A DNA stretch of 64,000 nt from Arcobacteraceae bacterium. Its GTDB lineage: Bacteria; Campylobacterota; Campylobacteria; Campylobacterales; Arcobacteraceae. The stretch spans positions 1 to 64,000 of the forward strand of contig JALNYH010000003.1 of NCBI GenBank assembly GCA_023229945.1, read 5' to 3'. Below, one piece after another: positions 25,826 to 34,549 of this stretch. The number at the start of each line of letters is the position of its first letter. The stretch's first letter is position 1. The position numbers and the translations under genes were made by a program. The notes below the pieces were generated by a model. It did not search any database. It saw nothing but the letters and a program-made list of their open reading frames with translations, and had not been told where the DNA came from.

Positions 25826-26851
25826 CTACTTAATATCAGTATTAGCTTCAACTCTTCTGTTTTGGGCTCTTCCATCTTTTGTTTTATTTTCAGCTACAGG
25901 TTGAGACTCACCCATACCAATAGCTTTTAATCTATTAGCATCGATACCTTTTTTTATTAATGCGTTTCGTACTGCATTTGCTCTATTTGTAGATAGTTCA
26001 TTGTTGTATTTTTCAGTTCCTATTGAGTCTGTGTGACCTTCTATAATTGCATTTAGTAACGGATTCTCTTGCATAACTATTGCAAATTCTTCTACTTTAG
26101 CCATATATTCTGGTTTAATGTTCTCTTGATCAAAATCAAAGTTAACTTGGAAGTTGAATTTTAATGCACACCCATCATTATCTACAGCTAAACCTTTTGG
26201 TGTTTGTGGACACTTATCTAACCCATCAATTACACCATCTCTATCTCCATCAAGTGGAGCAATTGGTTGTTTAGGCTCAGGCTGTTTAACTATCTCTTTT
26301 TGTTCAACTTTTACTGGTTCTTGTATTTGTATAGGTGCTGGTTTTTCACCACCAAATTTCATACTAATACCAAAACCTATTGTTTTATCTTTATCTTCAG
26401 TTTCTACCTTGTGAGTATATCTACCTTCTGTAAATAAACTAACTGTGTCAGTTAAAGAATAACTTAGTCCTAAACCACCATTCCAAATTGTTTGTGAATC
26501 AAAATTGTTCATTTTGTTATTAACTCTTTCATATCCCCCACCAGCGAAGATATAAGGAGTTAATTTGCTATTATTTTTGAAGTCATAAACAGCATCTAAT
26601 ACATATCTACTTATATCAGTAGTATTGTTACTACCTTTATATTCAGCATCATCACTATATTCAAAACCTAATCTTAACGATAACGCATCAACTAGTTCTT
26701 TTGATACTCTAATACCAGTGGTAGAGTAATTTTCCATAGAACTATTACTTTTTGTATAACTTTTTGTTACAATAGGTTCAATTTTATACTCAGCTACTGC
26801 TAGCGTTGTTATTGCTAAACATGCACATGTACTTACTAATATTTTTTTCAA
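25826..26851 (-). CDS. OmpA-family outer membrane protein
   Basis: A 341-aa outer membrane protein: signal peptide, N-terminal eight-strand-like barrel (about 20-170), a Pro/Gln/Lys-rich linker, a thrombospondin-3-type calcium repeat (DGDRDGVIDGLDKC), and a C-terminal OmpA domain (FDFDQENIKPEY, GHTDSIGTEKYN, NRRVEA) that binds peptidoglycan. This layout resembles Campylobacter CadF and Pseudomonas OprF. Adhesin function cannot be inferred from sequence; a structural tether role is safest. Confidence 0.9.
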   Translation of the reverse strand: MKKILVSTCACLAITTLAVAEYKIEPIVTKSYTKSNSSMENYSTTGIRVSKELVDALSLRLGFEYSDDAEYKGSNNTTDISRYVLDAVYDFKNNSKLTPYIFAGGGYERVNNKMNNFDSQTIWNGGLGLSYSLTDTVSLFTEGRYTHKVETEDKDKTIGFGISMKFGGEKPAPIQIQEPVKVEQKEIVKQPEPKQPIAPLDGDRDGVIDGLDKCPQTPKGLAVDNDGCALKFNFQVNFDFDQENIKPEYMAKVEEFAIVMQENPLLNAIIEGHTDSIGTEKYNNELSTNRANAVRNALIKKGIDANRLKAIGMGESQPVAENKTKDGRAQNRRVEANTDIK

Positions 26852-26963
26852 TTTAAATTCCTTAAATTCTACAGATTTTCCTCATTGTAGTCCATAATTA
26901 CTTAATAGATTCTTACGGTATGATGATAAATATTTTTATTAATAATCATTGATTTTATGCAAG

Positions 26964-26997
26964 GTTGATTGACATAGACTCAAGTTTATGTTATAAT
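26964..26997 (+). promoter_or_regulatory. cbpA-hspR promoter with HAIR-like HspR operator
   Basis: A near-consensus sigma-70 promoter: TTGACA (26969-26974), 17-nt spacer, TATAAT (26992-26997). Overlapping the -35 is an HspR-type inverted repeat, GTTGATT-N7-ACTCAAG (26964-26984). The right half matches the HAIR consensus ACTCAAG fully and the left half matches CTTGAGT at 5 of 7 positions, with the exact N7 spacing. Since hspR is in the downstream operon, autorepression is expected. Confidence 0.75.
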
Positions 26998-27036
26998 GCC
27001 ACTAAATTATAATAGTTTATTTAGGAGTTGTTGATT

Positions 27037-27936
27037 ATGGCAAAAAGTTTATATGAAACATTGGAAATTAATGAAAATGCGTCACCTGATGAAATCAAAA
27101 AAGCTTATCGGAAATTGGCACGAAAATATCATCCTGATGTAAATAAAGACCCATCGGCTGAAGAAAAATTTAAAGAGATAAATGCTGCTTATGAAGTACT
27201 AAGTGACCCACAAAAGAAATCTCAATATGATCAATATGGTGATAATATGTTTGGTGGTCAAAACTTCCATGACTTTGCAAGAGGACAAGGAGGTGGACAA
27301 GGTGTTGATTTGGATGAGATACTAAGGTCTGTATTCGGTGGAGGCGGTGGCTTTTCATCAAGAGGTTTTAGTGGTAATCCAAATAGTTTTAATTTTGGAG
27401 GTTTTAACAGAGCTGGAGGTTATGAAGAAGAAGATTTGGATACTCAAGCTAGTATCACAATCCCTTTTGCTACAGCAGTCCTTGGTGGTAAACAACATAT
27501 TAGCCTTAAAGATGGAACATCTTTTGATATTAAGATTCCTGAAGGTATAAAAGATGGTCAAAAAATAAGAGCCAAAGACAAAGGTCGCAAAATTGGTTCT
27601 AGAGTAGGGGATTTGATTTTAAAAATAAATATTTCTCCAAGTGATGATTATACTCTTGATGGAAATGACCTTATAAAAAGTTTTGATGTGAGTTTAAAGG
27701 ATGCACTTTTTGGTGGTAAGGTAGATATTGAAACTTTACATAAAACTATTTCGCTAAAAGTCCCACAAAATACCAAACAAGGTCAAAGATTTAGAGTCAA
27801 AGAACTAGGTGTTTTAGACAAAAGTAGAGGGGAAAGAGGAGATTTATATTTGAAGGCAAATATAATTTTACCTAAAATAGAAAATATAGATAAAGATCTT
27901 TTAGAGCTTATGGAAGCCAAACTGCCAAAGGAGTAA
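27037..27936 (+). CDS. cbpA: DnaJ-like co-chaperone CbpA
   Basis: A 299-aa type II J-protein: J domain with HPD (32-34), a Gly/Phe-rich linker (about 75-135), and two C-terminal substrate-binding beta domains, but no zinc-finger region, hence CbpA rather than DnaJ. It stimulates DnaK. ATG at 27037 is chosen because TAGGAG ends 9 nt ahead; TTG at 27028 lies too close. It forms an operon with hspR, 3 nt away, behind the HAIR-like promoter. Confidence 0.93.
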   Translation: MAKSLYETLEINENASPDEIKKAYRKLARKYHPDVNKDPSAEEKFKEINAAYEVLSDPQKKSQYDQYGDNMFGGQNFHDFARGQGGGQGVDLDEILRSVFGGGGGFSSRGFSGNPNSFNFGGFNRAGGYEEEDLDTQASITIPFATAVLGGKQHISLKDGTSFDIKIPEGIKDGQKIRAKDKGRKIGSRVGDLILKINISPSDDYTLDGNDLIKSFDVSLKDALFGGKVDIETLHKTISLKVPQNTKQGQRFRVKELGVLDKSRGERGDLYLKANIILPKIENIDKDLLELMEAKLPKE

Positions 27937-27939
27937 GAT

Positions 27940-28317
27940 ATGCAAAATAGCTATAATGAACCTGTATATTTGATTAGTGCAGTCGCTGAAATTCTAAATA
28001 TTCATCCACAAACCCTCAGACAATATGAAAGAGAAGGACTTATAAAACCTTCTCGTACAAATGGACGAATCAGACTTTATTCACAGCTTGATATAGAAAA
28101 TATCAAGATAGTTCTGGCTCTTACTAGAGATGTGGGTGTCAATCTAGCTGGCGTTGATATCATATTGCAACTTAAAGAAGAAATAAAATCTTTAAAAGAA
28201 GAATTACAGTTTTATAAAAAGAAATTAAAAGATGCCAATAAATTTGGAGTAGTTCCATCTAGCAAAGCTCTTGTTATCAAAAAAAGCCTTTACGATATCG
28301 TCATTTTTGAAGAATAA
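27940..28317 (+). CDS. hspR: Heat-shock repressor HspR
   Basis: A 125-aa MerR-type repressor. Winged helix at about residues 10-75 (VAEILNIHPQTLRQYEREGL), then a coiled coil and a basic C-terminus. HspR binds HAIR inverted repeats with DnaK as co-repressor and controls cbpA, groESL and hrcA-grpE-dnaK in Helicobacter and Campylobacter. Its place directly after cbpA and behind a HAIR-like site supports the call over other MerR regulators. Confidence 0.93.
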   Translation: MQNSYNEPVYLISAVAEILNIHPQTLRQYEREGLIKPSRTNGRIRLYSQLDIENIKIVLALTRDVGVNLAGVDIILQLKEEIKSLKEELQFYKKKLKDANKFGVVPSSKALVIKKSLYDIVIFEE

Positions 28318-28320
28318 TCA

Positions 28321-28355
28321 ACTACCAAAGACTGCCTAGATACTGGTAGTCTTTG
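28321..28355. terminator. Bidirectional terminator with two overlapping stems
   Basis: Two mutually exclusive stems can form: ACTACCA (28321-28327) with TGGTAGT (28344-28350), and CAAAGACT (28326-28333) with AGTCTTTG (28348-28355). It lies between the convergent hspR and acidic-protein genes. Confidence 0.65.
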
Positions 28356-28369
28356 CTTTGTAGACTTTA

Positions 28370-28540
28370 TTAAAACTCATCATCTTCATAAAAATCTTCA
28401 TCTTGCTCATCTTCTTCGTCATCGAAGCCATTTATACCATAAAGTTCATCTTCTTCATCATCAAATTCATCATCACTATCAAAGAAACCATCAAGTTCAT
28501 CATCATCTAGTGTATCATCATCAAATTCATCATCAAACAT
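28370..28540 (-). CDS. 56-aa extremely acidic protein
   Basis: ATG at 28540, TAA at 28370-28372. Of 56 residues, 34 are Asp or Glu and none is Lys or Arg; the rest are mostly Phe, Leu, Gly and Tyr (e.g. DELDGFFDSDDEFDDEEDEL). It lies 35 nt downstream of folP on the same strand, with AAGGACGACCT ahead of the ATG, and ends at a terminator, so it is probably the last gene of the nudH-folP run. Function unknown; such proteins can mimic nucleic acid or bind cations or basic proteins. It is too regular and well placed to dismiss. Confidence 0.7.
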   Translation of the reverse strand: MFDDEFDDDTLDDDELDGFFDSDDEFDDEEDELYGINGFDDEEDEQDEDFYEDDEF

Positions 28541-28575
28541 AGGTCGTCCTTAAGTTTTAGTTTTATTGAATTATA

Positions 28576-29712
28576 TCATATTTCATTGAATTTTTGCAAA
28601 ACTTTTATTGCTTGGTAATGCTCTTTTACATCATGACATCTGATAATACTTGCACCATTTTTGATTCCCTCAAGATGAATAGTCAGAGTACCACTTAGTC
28701 TTTCCTCTATAGATGATGGCACTATGTGGTTTATCATAGATTTTCTACTAGCTCCTAAGAGTATCTCGTATCCAAAGTGACTAAAATGTTCAAGATTTTT
28801 GATAAGGGTTAGATTGTGCTCTAAGTTTTTTCCAAATCCTATACCCACATCCAAAATAATATCTTTTACCCCATGTTCTTTGGCAACTTCTATTCTTCTA
28901 GCAAAAAAATCATTTACCTCACACATTACATCATCGTATTGTGGATTTTCTTGCATAGTTTGAGGGTCTTTTTGCATATGCATAATCACAACGCTAGCAT
29001 TATATTCACTAGTAATCTGGGCAATTTTTGGATTGGAAAGTCCTGTTATGTCATTTACTATTGTAAATCCACTATCAAGTGATAATTTTACAACATCCAA
29101 AGTATAAGAGTCTATGCTGAAAATTGCTTTATCACATAGCTTTTGTTCTTTTATCACTGATAAAATATCTTTTATTCTAGCTAGTTCTTCATCCAAGCTT
29201 ACCATTATGCTTCCAGGTCTGCTTGAAACTGCTCCAATATCAATAATATCAGCACCATCGCTTATCATTTGTTCAATGCGTGATATGGCATCAGATTTGT
29301 TAAATCTACTGTTTGAGAAGAAGCTATCATCATTGGCATTTAATACACCCATTATTTTTGTGCTATGTTTGTTGGTTTTTATAAAACTTGTAAGTTCTTT
29401 GGCTAGGGTTTTGAGTCCAAAAGGTTGTGATAGTTCTTTTTTGGATAATATTTCAAAGTGTTTTGTTGTTCCTATCAAAATAGCATCAACATATTGGTTT
29501 TCCCCAATTATTGCACCTTTTGGAACAACTAATTCAGCACCAATAGATAAAGCATCTTGTTTGAGTATATTAGCTCCACCAAAATGTATATCTTTGATAT
29601 AAAGCATATGGATTTTGGCTTTTTTTGCCATTATCTTAGCACCAACCTCATCACACCCAATTTTAGAAAAAAGTTCCAAATGGTTTGTGGAGTTGATTTT
29701 ATAAAAGTTCAT
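28576..29712 (-). CDS. folP: Dihydropteroate synthase FolP, long form
   Basis: Condenses pABA with dihydropterin pyrophosphate in folate synthesis; the target of sulphonamides. The 378-aa protein has about 110 extra N-terminal residues before the TIM barrel, as in Helicobacter and Campylobacter. Core motifs are slightly unusual: GVLNANDDSFFSNSRF in place of GVLNVTPDSFSDGG, DIGAVSSRPGS in place of DIGGESTRPG, and LLGASRKS. It sits 4 nt after holB. Confidence 0.93.
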   Translation of the reverse strand: MNFYKINSTNHLELFSKIGCDEVGAKIMAKKAKIHMLYIKDIHFGGANILKQDALSIGAELVVPKGAIIGENQYVDAILIGTTKHFEILSKKELSQPFGLKTLAKELTSFIKTNKHSTKIMGVLNANDDSFFSNSRFNKSDAISRIEQMISDGADIIDIGAVSSRPGSIMVSLDEELARIKDILSVIKEQKLCDKAIFSIDSYTLDVVKLSLDSGFTIVNDITGLSNPKIAQITSEYNASVVIMHMQKDPQTMQENPQYDDVMCEVNDFFARRIEVAKEHGVKDIILDVGIGFGKNLEHNLTLIKNLEHFSHFGYEILLGASRKSMINHIVPSSIEERLSGTLTIHLEGIKNGASIIRCHDVKEHYQAIKVLQKFNEI

Positions 29713-29716
29713 TGTC

Positions 29717-30343
29717 TTACTTATTTCTCTTATGTAGTATGGTCAATAAAATTACAGATAAAATATTTACAGGTCTTGAGTTTAATTCAACCAATTTTGA
29801 AGCATTTGAAAAAGTATCTAGTTCTTTTTCTGTGAATCTAATCTTTTCTTTTGTTGCTTTATTGAAAATTGATTCAATTAAAATTTTTGTTTCAACCTTT
29901 GAGATTCTTTGATTTTGTTTTAGAAAATCATAAATGTCTTTTATTGTAATTTTTCTTAAATCAAGCTCAAAATCTGGTAAAGTTTTTTTAGTTTTGAGGT
30001 ATTTGTAAGACATTCTTGACATAATGGTAGGTAAAAGTGATGTTTTTGATGTTGTAACCATAATAAATATGATATTTTTTGGTGATTCTTCTAGTATTTT
30101 AAGAAGAGAATTTTGAGCTTCTTTCCTAAAAGATGTACCACAAAGTAGTATATATTTTGTTTCATTTGATGCTAGATAAGCTTCTTTGATAGCTATCTGA
30201 GAGTGAGCTATCAAAAACTCATCTTTTGCAGAATCTTCATTTCGTATAATCCTAACAAAATGCTTAGGCAATGTAGGAAGTAAAGTTTCCAAAAATTCAT
30301 CAATGTTGTTACAAACAAATATTATATTAGTGTTGATTTGCAT
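29717..30343 (-). CDS. holB: DNA polymerase III delta' subunit, short form
   Basis: Clamp-loader subunit. At 208 aa it is much shorter than E. coli delta' (334 aa). It keeps the AQNSLLKILEESP motif and the SRM equivalent of sensor-1 SRC, but shows no Walker A P-loop and no zinc module. This reduced form is known from Helicobacter and Campylobacter. It shares a base with the end of hobA and sits 4 nt before folP. Confidence 0.88.
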   Translation of the reverse strand: MQINTNIIFVCNNIDEFLETLLPTLPKHFVRIIRNEDSAKDEFLIAHSQIAIKEAYLASNETKYILLCGTSFRKEAQNSLLKILEESPKNIIFIMVTTSKTSLLPTIMSRMSYKYLKTKKTLPDFELDLRKITIKDIYDFLKQNQRISKVETKILIESIFNKATKEKIRFTEKELDTFSNASKLVELNSRPVNILSVILLTILHKRNK

Positions 30344-30894
30344 TATGCCTCAATACTTATTTCACCAAAAAGTGTAGCACTTATTGTTTTGTTATAAAGT
30401 CGAAACATTTGCAAAAGTTTCATATCTAGTGCATCATCACTGCTTTTTAGGTTGAAAGAATCTTGCCTTTCTTCATCCAATAGCCATAAAAAAGAGTGTT
30501 TTTCTACTTTTGGTAAAGTTGCTCTAACATGCTGAGAGCGTCCTATATACCAAAATACATAACCGTTAGGAAATGAAATATTTAGCATATCTTTGACAAG
30601 GGCTACTTCATCATCTGACTTGAGTGTATCAACGGATGCGTAACATGATCTAAAATCATAAAAAGGCAAATAAGGACGATTGTTTTTACTGGAATTGATA
30701 TTGGATAAAATATATTCCAAAAACCATTGTCTATCATTATCTGTAACAATTAAGACAGATACTCCATAGTCAAAAATACCTTGCAAAGATTTTACTACGA
30801 GTGGAGTCCACTCGTATTTTTTTTCTTCAAGCCAACTACCAAGTAGTTTATCTTCTCTTATGGTATCAATTGTCCAGTTTAAAAATTCTTGCAC
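30343..30894 (-). CDS. hobA: DnaA-binding initiation factor HobA
   Basis: HobA (HP1230 in H. pylori) is a structural DiaA homologue that tetramerises and organises DnaA at oriC; it occurs only in Campylobacterota. The 183-aa sequence fits by length, by the N-terminal FLNWTIDTIR, the FDYGVSVLIVTDNDRQWFLEYI core, and by its place between lysC and holB. It lies 2 nt after lysC. Confidence 0.92.
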   Translation of the reverse strand: MQEFLNWTIDTIREDKLLGSWLEEKKYEWTPLVVKSLQGIFDYGVSVLIVTDNDRQWFLEYILSNINSSKNNRPYLPFYDFRSCYASVDTLKSDDEVALVKDMLNISFPNGYVFWYIGRSQHVRATLPKVEKHSFLWLLDEERQDSFNLKSSDDALDMKLLQMFRLYNKTISATLFGEISIEA

Positions 30895-30896
30895 TT

Positions 30897-32105
30897 TTAT
30901 TTATCCAATTCGTAAGCGTCATGAAGTGTTCTGACAGCCAATTCACTATATTTTTCATCTATTACCATAGAGATTTTGATTTCACTTGTACTTATCATTG
31001 AGATATTGATATTTTCTTTAGCAAGTGAGCCAAAAGCTTTGCTAGCTACTCCACTATGAGACTTCATTCCAACGCCAACTATTGATACTTTTGCAATAGA
31101 GTTGTTATAGTCAATATTTTCCACATCTTTATCAAATGCTGACATTACTTTTTTTGCTTTTTCAAGTTCTGTTTTAGGCACTGTAAAATCCAAATCAGTT
31201 TTGCCATCTTTGCCTATTGTTTGTACTATCATATCTACATTTATATTTGCATCAGCTAAAGATGTAAATATATTTGCAGCCATACCAGGCTTATCTGTAA
31301 CACCGTACATTCCTATTCTTGCTTGGTTTTTATCCAAAGCTATTCCACTAACAATTGGTTTTTCCATTATGTTTTCTTCCTTTGTTATAAGAGTTCCTGG
31401 CACATTTGGCTCGAAACTACTTCTTGATATAAGATTTACATTTAATTTTTTCGCCATTTCTACTGATCTGTTTTGTAGGACTTTTGCTCCAAGAGAAGCG
31501 AGTTCTAGCATCTCATCATAAGAAATTTTTTCTAGTTTTTTTGCATTTGATACAATTCTAGGGTCTGTTGTGTAGATACCATCCACATCTGTATATATTT
31601 CACAAACATCAGCATTAAGTGCACCTGCAAGGGCAACAGCTGTTAAGTCACTTCCTCCACGCCCTAGAGTTGTAACTCTTCCATCCATTGTCACACCTTG
31701 AAAACCAGCTACCACGATAACATTACCTTCATCAATAGCTTTTTGCATATGTGATGTATTTATTACTTCAATTCTAGCTTTTGTGTGAGAATCATCTGTG
31801 ATAATACCAGCTTCTCTGCCACTCATAGAAGTTGCTTTATATCCTTGAGCATTAAGTGTAATCGATAAAAGAGCAGATGTTACACGCTCACCAGTACTAA
31901 GAAGCATATCAAGCTCTCTATCTTCTGGAGTTTTCGTATAATATTCAGCAAATTCTATAAGTTTATTTGTCTCACCGCTCATAGCTGATACCACAACTAC
32001 AACTTTATCTCCATTATCTACCATACCTTTTACGATATTGGCAACATTTGATATTCTATCTAGTGTACCTACGCTAGTACCACCAAATTTTAAAACTTTT
32101 AACAT
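30897..32105 (-). CDS. lysC: Aspartate kinase
   Basis: First step of the aspartate family pathway (lysine, DAP, threonine, methionine). It has KFGGTSVGT (7-15), GRGGSDLTAVALA, the ARIGMYGVTDKPGMA ACT1 region and a second ACT domain, in 402 aa, the length of monofunctional alpha-type enzymes. An internal start giving a beta subunit is possible in this family but not shown. It begins 1 nt after the nudH stop. Confidence 0.95.
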   Translation of the reverse strand: MLKVLKFGGTSVGTLDRISNVANIVKGMVDNGDKVVVVVSAMSGETNKLIEFAEYYTKTPEDRELDMLLSTGERVTSALLSITLNAQGYKATSMSGREAGIITDDSHTKARIEVINTSHMQKAIDEGNVIVVAGFQGVTMDGRVTTLGRGGSDLTAVALAGALNADVCEIYTDVDGIYTTDPRIVSNAKKLEKISYDEMLELASLGAKVLQNRSVEMAKKLNVNLISRSSFEPNVPGTLITKEENIMEKPIVSGIALDKNQARIGMYGVTDKPGMAANIFTSLADANINVDMIVQTIGKDGKTDLDFTVPKTELEKAKKVMSAFDKDVENIDYNNSIAKVSIVGVGMKSHSGVASKAFGSLAKENINISMISTSEIKISMVIDEKYSELAVRTLHDAYELDK

Positions 32106-32106
32106 C

Positions 32107-32589
32107 TTAAATGTATCCTTCTTTTTTAAAGTATTTTAATACCTGTTTATATACTGTTCTTTTAAAATATGTCACATGTTCAAAAATTTTGTCAATAGGG
32201 ACAAATTTATACTGACTAAACTCAGCTTCTGAGTGTTTATCGATGTTTATTTTTGCATCACTTTTAAGTTTTACTAAATAATATCTTTGAATTTGACCAT
32301 CGTAAGGTTTCATTTTTTCAGCAATAGCTGGAGGAAAGTCATAACTTACCCACTCAGGATATTCTGCTATTATATCAATTTTGTCAGTTCCTATTTCTTC
32401 TCTAAGTTCTCTGAGTAATGCATCTTTTGGCTGTTCACCTTTGTCTATGCCACCTTGAGGGAATTGCCAAGCATCTTCCACATCTGTTCGTGATGCTATG
32501 AAAACATCACAAGTTGAGGGATATTTTGCTGACATTACTATGGCTGCAACATTTGGTCTATAGTTCTTTTTAGTCGTTTTATCTTCCAT
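32107..32589 (-). CDS. rppH: RNA pyrophosphohydrolase / dinucleoside polyphosphate hydrolase (NudH/RppH)
   Basis: A 160-aa Nudix hydrolase. The Nudix box is intact (G46-x5-E52-x7-R60-E-x2-EE-x-G67), preceded by WQFPQGGID, which is typical of RppH/NudH. These enzymes remove pyrophosphate from 5' triphosphate RNA and cleave Ap4A-type nucleotides; the Campylobacterota member was called invasion-associated NudA. It starts the leftward run with lysC-hobA-holB-folP. Confidence 0.92.
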   Translation of the reverse strand: MEDKTTKKNYRPNVAAIVMSAKYPSTCDVFIASRTDVEDAWQFPQGGIDKGEQPKDALLRELREEIGTDKIDIIAEYPEWVSYDFPPAIAEKMKPYDGQIQRYYLVKLKSDAKINIDKHSEAEFSQYKFVPIDKIFEHVTYFKRTVYKQVLKYFKKEGYI

Positions 32590-32644
32590 TAAACAAAAAT
32601 CCTTATAATTAGAACTGAGATTGTAACAAAAAAGGGTTTAAAAA

Positions 32645-33700
32645 TTGCTTTTATTATACATACATATTCCATTTTGTGATAGCAAATGTTTTTATTGTTC
32701 GTTCAATTCCTATGTGGATAAATTTCATTTAAAAAAGAGTTATATGGAAACTCTATATGAAGAACTAAAACAAGAATTAGAAAATAATAATCAAAAGATA
32801 TCAACAGTATTCATAGGTGGAGGAACACCAAGTAGTATCAATTACAAAGATTATGAGCCAATATTTAAGCTCTTAAAGGGCTATATCACAGATACAGCAG
32901 AGGTTACTATTGAGGCTAATCCAAATAGTGCATCATCAGATTGGCTAAGAGCCATGAAAGATTTTGGAGTAAATCGTGTGAGTTTTGGAGTGCAGAGTTT
33001 TGATGATAAAAAATTGGAATTTTTGGGACGCTCGCATAATAGTAAAAGGGCAATAAAAGCTATACAAGAAGCAAATTGTATAGGGTTTAATAGTATTAAC
33101 TGTGATATAATATATGCTTGTGCAAATGATACAAAAGAGTTGATATATCAAGATTTATATATGGCAAATGAGCTAGGTGTAAAGCATATAAGCTCTTATA
33201 GCTTAACACTCGAAGAGGGTACTAAGTTTTGGAATATGACTGATGTGGATATGGAAGATGAAGAACTTAGTTCATTTGTGATAGATACACTTCAAAATCT
33301 AGGGTTTAATCAATATGAAATATCAAATTTTGCAAAAAATAACCAATTTGAATCAAAACATAACTTAGGATATTGGGAGTATAAAGAATACATTGGGGCA
33401 GGTTGTGGAGCTGTTGGAAGAATAGGTGATACAAGGTATTATAAGCCAAAAGTTTTGGAAGAATATCTTGTAAATCCATTTGGTATAGAGATAGAAAAAC
33501 TAACCAATGAAGATATAAAAATAGAAAAAATCTTATTGGGACTTAGGTCAAAAGTGGGATTTGATATAAATTTGCTTGATGATAAATTCAAACAAAAAGC
33601 TTATGAGCTTGAAAAGTGCGATAAAATAAAGATAGATAACAATAGAGTATTTAATAAAAACTATCTTCTAGCTGATGAAATAGCACTTTATTTATCGTAA
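32645..33700 (+). CDS. hemW: HemW-family radical SAM protein
   Basis: A 351-aa radical SAM protein with HIPFCDSKCFYC (C11, C15, C18; CxxxCxxC followed by the HemN/HemW-type aromatic), GGGTPS, IEANPNS and VSFGVQSF. HemW is a haem chaperone; true coproporphyrinogen dehydrogenase HemN is longer (about 450 aa) and has a longer N-terminus, so HemW is the better call. TTG start at 32645, preceded by AGGG about 10 nt ahead. It heads a rightward run with prmC. Confidence 0.88.
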   Translation: MLLLYIHIPFCDSKCFYCSFNSYVDKFHLKKSYMETLYEELKQELENNNQKISTVFIGGGTPSSINYKDYEPIFKLLKGYITDTAEVTIEANPNSASSDWLRAMKDFGVNRVSFGVQSFDDKKLEFLGRSHNSKRAIKAIQEANCIGFNSINCDIIYACANDTKELIYQDLYMANELGVKHISSYSLTLEEGTKFWNMTDVDMEDEELSSFVIDTLQNLGFNQYEISNFAKNNQFESKHNLGYWEYKEYIGAGCGAVGRIGDTRYYKPKVLEEYLVNPFGIEIEKLTNEDIKIEKILLGLRSKVGFDINLLDDKFKQKAYELEKCDKIKIDNNRVFNKNYLLADEIALYLS

Positions 33701-33718
33701 TTTTGGTAAAATACTTAA

Positions 33719-34546
33719 ATGCAAATAAAATATATTATAAACAAAAACTTAGAAAAATTAAAAGAAGTTACCCATATACCGCAAAAAGAGATATATATTT
33801 TGCTTGGGGTTATACTAAAAAAAGACTTCATATGGCTTACTCTCAATCAAGAATATAGTTTGTCCGTAGATGAACTAAAACTTTTGGATGAGTATATATC
33901 AAAAAGAGCGACTTACTATCCACTTGAATATATAACAAATAGCGTATCATTTTATAGTGAAGAGTTTGATATATTTGAGGGTGTTTTGATTCCTAGACCT
34001 GAAACTGAACTACTCATTGACAAAGCTTATGAGATATTGAAAAATATTCAAAACCCAAAAATCATAGAAATTGGTACAGGTAGTGGCATAATATCCACTA
34101 TTTTGGCAAAAAAACTCAAAAATTTGAGTGTGATTGCAGTTGATATAAATCCAAAAGCTCTACAATTAGCTTCTCAAAATGCAAAAAAACACAATGTGGA
34201 AGGTCAAATTAAATTTGTATTATCTGATTTATTGAGTGCTGTAGATGAAGATATATTTGATATGATCGTATCCAATCCACCTTATATTGCAAATGATTTT
34301 GATTTACCCAAAAATGTACTATTTGAACCAAAAGAGGCTTTATTTGGGGGGACAAGAGGAGATGAGCTGATAATTGATATCGTAAACGAATGTATCAAAA
34401 AAGAGATAAAATACTTTTGTTGTGAGATGGGTTATGATCAAAAAGAGCCATTAAGTAAGGTTTTTGATGGGTATGCTTGTAGTTATGAGTTTTATCAGGA
34501 CTATAGCGGTTTTGATAGAGGATTTGTTATTGAGTTAAAAGGATAA
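33719..34546 (+). CDS. prmC: Release factor glutamine methyltransferase PrmC
   Basis: Methylates the Gln of the GGQ motif in RF1 and RF2. The 275-aa protein has the N-terminal helical release-factor-binding domain, IPRPETELL, GTGSGIIS (SAM site, 119-126), and the catalytic NPPY (186-189). It lies 18 nt after hemW. Confidence 0.94.
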   Translation: MQIKYIINKNLEKLKEVTHIPQKEIYILLGVILKKDFIWLTLNQEYSLSVDELKLLDEYISKRATYYPLEYITNSVSFYSEEFDIFEGVLIPRPETELLIDKAYEILKNIQNPKIIEIGTGSGIISTILAKKLKNLSVIAVDINPKALQLASQNAKKHNVEGQIKFVLSDLLSAVDEDIFDMIVSNPPYIANDFDLPKNVLFEPKEALFGGTRGDELIIDIVNECIKKEIKYFCCEMGYDQKEPLSKVFDGYACSYEFYQDYSGFDRGFVIELKG

Positions 34547-34549
34547 GAT

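Noticed and set aside
32645..33700. HemN coproporphyrinogen III dehydrogenase
   Set aside because: At 351 aa it lacks the length and longer N-terminus of true HemN; HemW fits better.
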